DNA of 37,281 nt. It comes from Ruminococcus sp. Lineage in GTDB: Bacteria > Bacillota > Clostridia > Oscillospirales > Acutalibacteraceae. The stretch's first letter is position 1. Each line of letters starts with the position of its first letter. A model generated the notes under the pieces. The model saw only the letters and a program-made list of their open reading frames with translations. It had not been told where the DNA came from and did not search any database. The stretch spans positions 1-37,281 of the forward strand of contig JAMPDR010000017.1 in assembly GCA_023665555.1 (NCBI GenBank), given 5' to 3'. Both the position numbers and the translations under genes were made by a program. This document shows positions 31,505 to 37,281 of this stretch, in pieces.

Positions 31505-33214
31505 ATGTCTTTCATCACAGATTACGGCGTTTTTCTCGGCAACATGGTATTCAAAGGATTTGAGCATTACACAAGCGCTGCTGCTGAAACGCAAGAAGCC
31601 ACTTTGAGAAAAATTATGAAAAAAAATGCCGATTGCGAATACGGCAGGAAATATGATTTTGCCAACATCCACTCAATCAAAGAGTTCCAGGACAAAGTTC
31701 CTCTTTCAACATTTGAAGACTATGCTCCGCTCATTGACAGAATGGTTGAAAAGAACGAGAGTAATATCATAACTTCCGATAAGGTTATCCGCTACTGTTC
31801 ATCTTCGGGCAGTGTCGGCAAGCCGAAACTTCAGCCTAAAACTTTCAGAGATCTCTGGAACATGCAGTGCATGGGCTTTGTTGCCACTCCTGCATGCGCT
31901 TCAAGATGGTTCAAAAAGCAGGGCACATATAAAAAGCTGCCAACCCAGATGGGTCCGCTTGTTGTTTCGCTTAACGGACACAAACTTGAAAACGGCAAAC
32001 AGTGCAACGGTGCCGCCCAGGTTCCGTTTACATATCTCAAACCTATCCTCAAATTTTTCACAACCACACCGCTTGACATTCTCTTCCCTGAGGATCAGGA
32101 AAACACCAACACATCATATTTCCAGGCTCGTATGGCTCTTGAATGCCGTGATGTCACTTATATCGGTTCAATTGTTGTTACACTGCTGACAACAATGCTT
32201 GAATATATGGAGAACAACTGGGAACTGCTTTGCAATGACATTGAAAAAGGCACAATCGATCCAAGCGTTCAGTGTCCGCCTGCCCTCAGAGCAAAATATG
32301 AAAAGAAGTTCAAACCGAACCCGTCAAGAGCCGCTGAACTCAGACGCGAATTTGAAAAAGGATTCGACACGGAAAAACCGATTGCACAGCGCATTTGGCC
32401 TAAACTTTGCTGGGGTTATGGCATGTTTGGCTCAACACTTGCAACATACGTAAAAAAACTCAGAAGATATGTCGGCGATCTCCCTCTTCACAACATGGGT
32501 TACGGTGCATCGGAAGGTTTCCTGGCAATGCCGGTTGAACTCAACGCAAGCGACTATGTTCTTCTTCCGCGTAGCCTTGTTTATGAATTTCTGCCGCTTG
32601 ATGCAGAAGAAGGAACGCGTCCGCTCACAATCAGTGAACTTGAAGTCGGCAAGGATTATGAAATCATCGTAACCAACTTCTCCGGTCTTTACAGATACAG
32701 AATTCTCGACGTTGTTCATGTTACAGGTATGTATAACAATTCTCCGAGAATCGAGTTCCTTTACAGAACAAACATGGGAATGAACCTTGCAAATGAAAAG
32801 ACCACCACTCAAATGCTTGACTGGGTTGCTGAAAAAACCGAAGAAAAATTCGGCATCAGCTTCAAGGGTTACAGTTTCTATCCCGAAGCACAGTGCGAAA
32901 CACCGCATTATTGCATGCTTGTTGAAACAGAATCAGACTTGCCGATAACTCAGAGAGATGAGATAGAAAAATTCATTGACGAAAGTTTCCGTGAGTGCAA
33001 CGAGAAATATGACAAATACAGAGTATGGGGCATGATTCACCCTGCAAAGCTGTTCCAGCTTGAGGACGGCGCATATGACGATTACAAAAAAGGTTTGCAG
33101 GCACAAGGCAAAGTTCTAAACCAGATCAAGCCTGTCACTGTTATCAACACACCTGAAAGGGAAGAATTCTTCTTTTCGCATGTTAAAAACGGTGAACCTG
33201 TGAAGGAATCATAA
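31505..33214 (+). CDS. GH3-family acyl-adenylate/amide-forming enzyme homolog
   Basis: This 569-residue protein is of the GH3 family, named after plant auxin-responsive proteins. Plant members adenylate carboxylates such as indole acetate or jasmonate and join them to amino acids; bacterial members mostly lack a known role. Visible motifs are the ATP-binding loop CSSSGSVGKPK (98-108), GYGASEGFLAMP at about 331-342, and YRYRILDVVHVTGMY at about 395-409, which correspond to adenylation motifs 1-3 of the family. The C-terminal lid has KGLQAQGK near 540. GGGAGG precedes ATG 31505; a start ten codons upstream lacks a ribosome binding site. It is monocistronic with promoter and terminator. The substrate is unknown; no peptide-synthesis or transport gene is adjacent. 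Confidence 0.9.
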   Translation: MSFITDYGVFLGNMVFKGFEHYTSAAAETQEATLRKIMKKNADCEYGRKYDFANIHSIKEFQDKVPLSTFEDYAPLIDRMVEKNESNIITSDKVIRYCSSSGSVGKPKLQPKTFRDLWNMQCMGFVATPACASRWFKKQGTYKKLPTQMGPLVVSLNGHKLENGKQCNGAAQVPFTYLKPILKFFTTTPLDILFPEDQENTNTSYFQARMALECRDVTYIGSIVVTLLTTMLEYMENNWELLCNDIEKGTIDPSVQCPPALRAKYEKKFKPNPSRAAELRREFEKGFDTEKPIAQRIWPKLCWGYGMFGSTLATYVKKLRRYVGDLPLHNMGYGASEGFLAMPVELNASDYVLLPRSLVYEFLPLDAEEGTRPLTISELEVGKDYEIIVTNFSGLYRYRILDVVHVTGMYNNSPRIEFLYRTNMGMNLANEKTTTQMLDWVAEKTEEKFGISFKGYSFYPEAQCETPHYCMLVETESDLPITQRDEIEKFIDESFRECNEKYDKYRVWGMIHPAKLFQLEDGAYDDYKKGLQAQGKVLNQIKPVTVINTPEREEFFFSHVKNGEPVKES

Positions 33215-33262
33215 AAGTACTTGCGTACGGCTATGATGCGAGGAAGATTGTACTAAAATAAA
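33215..33262. repeat. Family A left-end fragment
   Basis: The phrase ACTTGCGTACGGCTATGATG runs into GCGAGGAAGATTGTAC directly after the stop of the GH3 gene, as at 4955 and 36796. Confidence 0.65.
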
Positions 33263-33270
33263 ATAACACA

Positions 33271-33309
33271 CCGCAGAGATGGCAATGTTGCTGTCTTTGC
33301 GGCTTTTTT
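33271..33309 (+). terminator. Terminator of the GH3-family gene
   Basis: CCGCAGAGA pairs with TCTTTGCGG and is followed by TTTTTT. It lies behind a small repeat fragment, about 57 bases past the stop. Confidence 0.75.
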
Positions 33310-33503
33310 AATGAAGAGTGATGAATAATTATTGGTTGCGTGATAAATCAGTAAGCAAATTTAAATCATTCGTCCGCGAAAAGTAACAGGATGCTTCAGT
33401 TAGAGATTTAAATATAAAATAGTTACTATCTATCTTTGCGGCTAAAAAGCCGACATATGCAATTGCTTACACGTGACAATCGTTCCTCATTTCTAATTCA
33501 TCA

Positions 33504-33803
33504 CTATTTAATTAGTTCATTCACGCAATCCACAAAATATGCAATTGTGCCAAACGGTGTCAGTGAGATATATCGTTTATATTTACTCATGCTGTTTAGC
33601 AAGCTTTTATTGAATGTAAAATCACTTTCGTCAACCTGAACAGTTATTGTATTGTCACTGCTTTCAAGCATAACAGATTTATATTCTGTTCCCTGCATGA
33701 TTTTTTCGCCCTGCTGTTCAGCAGTAACTTTGCCGCACAAAATTATTGTAACAGCGGCTATGACCGTAACCGCTATACAGAATTTATCGAACAGTCGTTT
33801 CAT
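33504..33803 (-). CDS. Small secreted or membrane-anchored protein of unknown function
   Basis: This is a 99-residue frame from the ATG at 33803 (a second ATG four codons upstream at 33815 is equally possible). Residues 1-32 look like a signal peptide or anchor (MKRLFDKFCIAVTVIAAVTI, then LCGKVTA). The remaining about 67 residues are mixed polar and carry no known motif (SDNTITVQVDESDFTFNK). No good ribosome binding site is visible before either ATG, which lowers confidence. It sits 80 bases downstream of spoIIP on the same strand and may be expressed with it. Its end lies at the edge of a repeat block. Confidence 0.55.
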   Translation of the reverse strand: MKRLFDKFCIAVTVIAAVTIILCGKVTAEQQGEKIMQGTEYKSVMLESSDNTITVQVDESDFTFNKSLLNSMSKYKRYISLTPFGTIAYFVDCVNELIK

Positions 33804-33896
33804 ACTAATTGTCATTTAAATTGTTATACGATACAGACTATCACTCAAAAAGAAATAAAACGCTTTGTTTGAGCGCTGTATCGCTGCCTCCTTATC

Positions 33897-35066
33897 CTAC
33901 GAAACATATTTTGCCATCAGCTGTGCAAGTGATTTTCCAATACACTTACCCGTGAAATATGCTTCTTCAAGTGTATTTGAGTCGCTTCCGATTTCAAGAA
34001 GCAGTGATGTGTGAGTCAGATTCATATTGTAGCGTCTTGGACAGAAGAAAATCGGACGTGTCAAACCGGGAAAAGTTTCCTCCATCTCTTTTTGGAGATG
34101 TGTTGCAAAAACAAGGTTATAGCGCCAATCGGCAAAATTTTCAATGCCGTTGCCTTTTTCCTGACAGCCGCTGATGATCATAACCTGCGCCGCCTTTTTT
34201 CCGTTGATTGTTGCGGTCGGCTTAATTTTTACCCCATTTGTCTGCTGAATTGCATCACGGTGTATGTCAAGTGTAATCTGAATTGTCGGATACTTTTTCA
34301 GATATTCAACAACGGTTGCACGCGAGCGCTCATATGCCCCATTATACTTGGCATCGTGTATCGTTTTGTCATGCAGAACCACAAAACCCGCTTTTTCAAG
34401 CTGTTCACAGATTGCATCCCCCACTCTGACCATATTTCGGCTTTCATCCGTGTTCCGCGAAACATATCCCGTGGCATAGAAATTTCTGTCAATATACTGA
34501 TATGATTCCGTTGTGTGGGTGTGATAGATAAGCACAGCAGGCTTTGACTTATCTATACTCAAATCAACTTTTTCACTGAGCATTTGCTTTATATCAATTT
34601 TTGTGTCATTGGTATTTTTCACCTTAACACTTCCGTATTTATCGGTTACACCCTCGTTGACATATTGCTTTTCATAAATTGTGCCGTCCTTTTTGTCATT
34701 CTTTGTATTTTTCTTTGCCTGCTCAATCATTTTTTTAATATCATCCGGTGTTGTATAAAAATCATCATCCGTACTTTGCTTAGATGCTTTTACTGTTGTT
34801 TCGGCAGATTGCTTGGTGGTTGTTTCTTTGGCTTTGGTCGTATCTTCTTTTTCAGTTGTATTTTCGGTGTCACTTTTCTCGTCAGTCTGAGTTTCATCAT
34901 CAAAGGTTACCACTGCTGACGGCAGTAATCTTGCCGCACTCATAACAGCGATTTTTGCAGATGCACGCATAAGCTGACCGCTGAACCTAACCGTCAGCAA
35001 AACACAAATCGAAGCCAAGACAACTACGGCAGAAATCTTCAAAGCAAAGTTTTTTCGTTTATTCAT
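33897..35066 (-). CDS. spoIIP: Stage II sporulation protein P
   Basis: SpoIIP is a peptidoglycan amidase and endopeptidase that works with SpoIID and SpoIIM to thin the septal wall during engulfment of the forespore. The 389-residue protein has an N-terminal membrane anchor (about 8-28; LKISAVVVLASICVLLTV) and a long polar Thr/Glu/Lys-rich linker (about 55-105). The catalytic domain then has His182, His184 and Glu187 (YHTHTTESY), His269-Arg270-Asp271 (LDIHRDAI) and Glu366 (LLLEIGSDSNT). It follows gpr on the same strand, as in many Firmicutes, with a repeat in the 370-base gap. An AAAGGGC site precedes ATG 35066. Confidence 0.95.
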   Translation of the reverse strand: MNKRKNFALKISAVVVLASICVLLTVRFSGQLMRASAKIAVMSAARLLPSAVVTFDDETQTDEKSDTENTTEKEDTTKAKETTTKQSAETTVKASKQSTDDDFYTTPDDIKKMIEQAKKNTKNDKKDGTIYEKQYVNEGVTDKYGSVKVKNTNDTKIDIKQMLSEKVDLSIDKSKPAVLIYHTHTTESYQYIDRNFYATGYVSRNTDESRNMVRVGDAICEQLEKAGFVVLHDKTIHDAKYNGAYERSRATVVEYLKKYPTIQITLDIHRDAIQQTNGVKIKPTATINGKKAAQVMIISGCQEKGNGIENFADWRYNLVFATHLQKEMEETFPGLTRPIFFCPRRYNMNLTHTSLLLEIGSDSNTLEEAYFTGKCIGKSLAQLMAKYVS

Positions 35067-35129
35067 TTTAATTGCCCTTTCTTTGTTTTATCCACTAACA
35101 TATTTATGAAAGGACAAGCGCAAAAATGA

Positions 35130-35410
35130 TTGACAGATGAAATTAATAATGGACTTTAATTCAATGATGGCTTGATGAATTAGGAGTGAGGAGTGAGGAA
35201 TTAGGAGTTGCGGTCGCGTTATAAATATCAATAAATTTTTAATTATTAGTCCGCGAAATTAAGTTATATCTGATGGCTAGAGATTTATTATAATAACAAA
35301 CTCTAAAATAACTGCTATCTATCTCTGCGGTAACGGAACTGATAAACTGTTGCTCATTTCCCCGCAACCTTCGTTCCTCACTCCTAACTCCTCATTCCTC
35401 ATTATATTAA
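35130..35410. repeat. Family C element between gpr and spoIIP
   Basis: The left end at about 35178-35218 iterates TAGGAGTGAGGAGTGAGG and reaches GCGGTCGCG. The right end at 35364-35403 is its reverse-complement counterpart (CCCGCAACC, then TCCTCACTCC...). The stretch 35372-35403 is the exact reverse complement of 8658-8689. It fills the gap between the two sporulation genes. Confidence 0.75.
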
Positions 35411-35434
35411 CTCCACTCTCCATACTGTCAAAGT

Positions 35435-36325
35435 TCACTTCACAATTGCCAATATATCCTCTGTTGAAAGATTCGGCTGCATTGCACGGTTTATACCGAG
35501 CGCAATAAACTGAGCCGCCCGCTCTATCACAAGGTCAATTTCTTTTGGTGTAACCATCATTGAGCCTTCTTTTCTGAAAGCGGTTTCATTTTCAAGTTTT
35601 GATGTGTCTATCCCCTGCTTTTCAAGCAAATCGCAAGCCATTGTCGCTCCGTCAACAACGGTCGGCACTCCGATTGCAACAACCGGAACACCGAGCGTCC
35701 TCTCATCAATTGCACTTCTCATGTTGCCTACTCCCGAACCGGGTGAAATGCCACTGTCTGTCATTTGAACAGTTGTTCCGAGCCTTGACAGCTTTCGCGA
35801 TGCCAGCGCATCAATAATAATGACAGCAGACGGTTTGATTTTTTTCACAATGCCGTCAATTATTTCTGAAGTTTCGATTCCCGTCTGACCGAGCACACCA
35901 GGTGAAATTCCTGCAACGCTGCGAAGAGTGCCAAGTCCAACAGACTTCGCAAGTTCGCTGTCAATATGCCTTGTTGCAAGCAGCAGAGAAATACATCTCG
36001 GTCCGAGTGCGTCGGGTGTGATTCTTTCATTTCCCAAGCCTGCAACAAGAACCGTTCCCTCACGCGGAATCAGTTTGTTAATCTCGCGCGACAAAACATC
36101 GATATATTCATCGGATATATCAGATGATTTTGTGAAGGGTTTCACTTCAAGGGTAATATAACGTCCTTTGGGTTTTCCAAGTACTCTTTCTCCGCTTTCG
36201 TTGATGACTGTTATAGTTGTAACTTTAACTCCATTTTCGTTTTTTTCTTCTGACAAGATTCCGTCAATTTCCTTTTTTTCAATATATTCTCGCCTTTCAA
36301 GGGCAAGATCTGTGCGAAAATTCAT
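35435..36325 (-). CDS. gpr: Germination protease
   Basis: GPR degrades the small acid-soluble proteins that protect spore DNA, during germination. The 296-residue protein is somewhat shorter than the better-known 325-370-residue forms. The family start FRTDLALE lies at residues 3-10, next to where autoprocessing removes a propeptide. LVAGLGNERITPDALGPR (93-110) is the conserved core with a candidate catalytic Asp. ISPGVLGQTGIET and VIIIDALASRKLSRLG follow and are typical. The ATG at 36325 follows GGGAGTG; the longer frame to 36409 lacks support. It is divergent from rpsT and upstream of spoIIP, the conserved Firmicutes order. Confidence 0.95.
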   Translation of the reverse strand: MNFRTDLALERREYIEKKEIDGILSEEKNENGVKVTTITVINESGERVLGKPKGRYITLEVKPFTKSSDISDEYIDVLSREINKLIPREGTVLVAGLGNERITPDALGPRCISLLLATRHIDSELAKSVGLGTLRSVAGISPGVLGQTGIETSEIIDGIVKKIKPSAVIIIDALASRKLSRLGTTVQMTDSGISPGSGVGNMRSAIDERTLGVPVVAIGVPTVVDGATMACDLLEKQGIDTSKLENETAFRKEGSMMVTPKEIDLVIERAAQFIALGINRAMQPNLSTEDILAIVK

Positions 36326-36416
36326 TTTTTCACTCCCAAACACTTGCAAAATTAATAAATTTATAGTATTATTGTTGTCACTTCTGAAAAAGTATATCCA
36401 AAGTTGCAAATTTTAC

Positions 36417-36445
36417 TTGCAATTTATTTTAGAAGATGTTATTAT
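36417..36445 (+). promoter_or_regulatory. Sigma-A promoter of rpsT
   Basis: TTGCAA (36417-36422), a 17-base spacer and TATTAT (36440-36445), 34 bases before the ATG. Confidence 0.75.
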
Positions 36446-36479
36446 ATATGGCGTAAATCTTTAAGGAGGTGTAACACTG

Positions 36480-36737
36480 ATGCCGAACATTAAATCTGCT
36501 AAGAAGCGTGTTCTTGTTAACGCAACAAAGGCTGCTCGCAACAAGTCAACAAATTCAGCACTCAAGACTGCAATCAAAAAGGCTAATATCGCTATTGAAA
36601 CAAATGCAGAGGACAAGGAAGCAGTTGTTAAGGCTGCAATCAAGAAGATCGACCAAGCAACAGCAAAGGGTCTTCTTCACAAAAACAACGCAGCAAGAAA
36701 GAAATCAGCTCTCACTTTGAAACTCGCTGCAAAATAA
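36480..36737 (+). CDS. rpsT: 30S ribosomal protein S20
   Basis: S20 binds 16S rRNA at the base of the small subunit body and is one of the primary assembly proteins. It is 85 residues, Lys/Ala-rich and helical, starting with the typical PNIKSAKKRVLVNATKAARNK after the initiator Met and ending in LALTLK-like LTLKLAAK. AAGGAGGTG lies nine bases before the ATG. It is a single-gene transcript with its own promoter and strong terminator. The divergent neighbour gpr is the usual partner in spore-forming Firmicutes. Confidence 0.97.
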   Translation: MPNIKSAKKRVLVNATKAARNKSTNSALKTAIKKANIAIETNAEDKEAVVKAAIKKIDQATAKGLLHKNNAARKKSALTLKLAAK

Positions 36738-36760
36738 TTCAATTAAGCTTTGTGCACTTT

Positions 36761-36789
36761 GAGATGAGGACAACCTCATCTCTTTTTTT
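36761..36789 (+). terminator. Terminator of rpsT
   Basis: The perfect stem GAGATGAGG-ACAA-CCTCATCTC is followed by TTTTTTT. Confidence 0.93.
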
Positions 36790-36791
36790 GT

Positions 36792-36912
36792 ACTTGCGGT
36801 ACTGCGTACGGCTAATATTGCGGGGAAGATTGTGCACAAGGTAAGATATAGTCCGCAGAGAAGGCTCACTGCGTGAATAGCTGTTTTGCAGTACCTTGTT
36901 TCAACTAAAACT
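36792..36912. repeat. Family A left end plus 20-base unit shared with the window start
   Basis: ACTGCGTACGGCTAATATTG leads to GCGGGGAAGATTGTGC and then TATAGTCCGCAGAGAAGG, a family A left end. At 36893-36912 lies the exact reverse complement of AAGTTTTAGTTGAAACAAGG, found at 58-77 near the start of the window. Confidence 0.7.
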
Positions 36913-37114
36913 TTACTTTTTTAAGAAAATAAAACAGCAATACAACCAACTTAAAGATAGTGCAGACGGTTTGATTGTAAACTCCTTTCGTCAAAAATGC
37001 TGCGCATTTTCGCCACCTTCCTCAGTGAGCAATGTTGTCAACTTAAGAGAAAACAGGTCATTTAATATCTTACAGTGTTATTCTCAATTTATATAATGAT
37101 GCAGCTGTTAGTTT
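36913..37114. other. Intergenic stretch without recognisable genes
   Basis: AT-rich sequence between two repeats. No frame here has a ribosome binding site or family similarity. A short GCTGCGCATTTTCGCC-type unit near 36999 resembles pieces of other repeats. Confidence 0.4.
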
Positions 37115-37281
37115 GTCCTCATGCCGGACAGGCACTTACTTTTTCTTTTTCTAAGAAAAAGAACTAAGTAAGCAAAAAGAAAAAGTCTGACGTACGCAAA
37201 AACAGCGAAAAATCGGGGCGATTTTTCGCCGAATTTGCTAGAGATAAGTTGAGTTACTGACTTCCATGTCCTTTGGGTGCC
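37115..37281. repeat. Family B repeat, copy 2 (runs to window edge)
   Basis: It has the same order as 8817-8982: GTCCTCATGCCGGA, a TTACTTTTTCT..AGAAAAAG hairpin, GTCTGACGTACGCAAAAA, a GCGAAAAATCG..CGATTTTTCGC hairpin, and finally CCATGTCCTTTGG. It continues beyond the window. Confidence 0.75.

Noticed and set aside
36326-36416. Sigma-G type promoter for gpr
   Set aside because: GGATA and CAATAATA occur upstream at roughly suitable places, but spacing and sequence fit the sporulation consensus poorly.

Overview
The window looks like chromosomal DNA of a low-GC, endospore-forming Clostridia member, most likely of the Oscillospiraceae/Ruminococcaceae type found in the gut. The reasons are strong AGGAGG-type ribosome binding sites, near-consensus sigma-A promoters, the arrangement rpsT / gpr / spoIIP, an M23 peptidase with LysM and G5 domains, and secreted proteins with Cys/His-rich tails. 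I could run no database search, so the lineage is an inference.

Layout. 1-5.7 kb: a large secreted DUF6273 plus cysteine-peptidase-like protein, a small XRE repressor with a twin palindromic operator, a DUF2804 protein and a secreted 16-cysteine protein. 5.7-8.5 kb: icd (NADP isocitrate dehydrogenase) and a stand-alone murD. 8.5-9.35 kb: a block of nested intergenic repeats. 9.35-11.03 kb: four paralogous 41-47-residue peptide genes, each with its own promoter, ribosome binding site and terminator, behind an XRE regulator gene. 11.2-16.9 kb: uvrC, a LysM-G5-M23 cell-wall hydrolase, a TetR regulator and a YjbR-like protein. 16.9-22.7 kb: a PutP-like symporter, an unrecognised membrane-anchored protein, and greA-lysS with a long inverted repeat between them. 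23.1-30.7 kb: an M20 peptidase, a divergent Lgt-like membrane protein and a 1701-residue secreted protein. 31.5-36.7 kb: a bacterial GH3-family protein, a small secreted protein, spoIIP, gpr and rpsT. The last 0.5 kb is again repeat sequence.

Two observations stand out as possibly undescribed. The first is the cassette of four short peptides with acidic/polar N-termini and conserved cationic amphipathic C-terminal helices (W-[FL]-x2-LI ... KLL-x-K-[FL]-G), driven by near-identical promoters next to a dedicated-looking regulator. The second is a 38-residue C-terminal tail shared by two otherwise different secreted proteins 23 kb apart (27 of 38 residues identical). It has two Cys/His clusters around a hydrophobic-basic segment and ends in HY, and it looks like a sorting or anchoring module unrelated to LPXTG. 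The middle of that tail resembles the peptide helix, so the two may be connected, although convergence of amphipathic helices is an adequate null explanation.

The intergenic DNA is unusually rich in small repeats with inverted ends. At least four families (A-D) are present; they are nested in one another and explain nearly all gaps longer than 300 bases. Many apparent short reading frames are translations of these repeats and are not annotated as genes. No tRNA, rRNA, CRISPR array, transposase or phage gene was seen.
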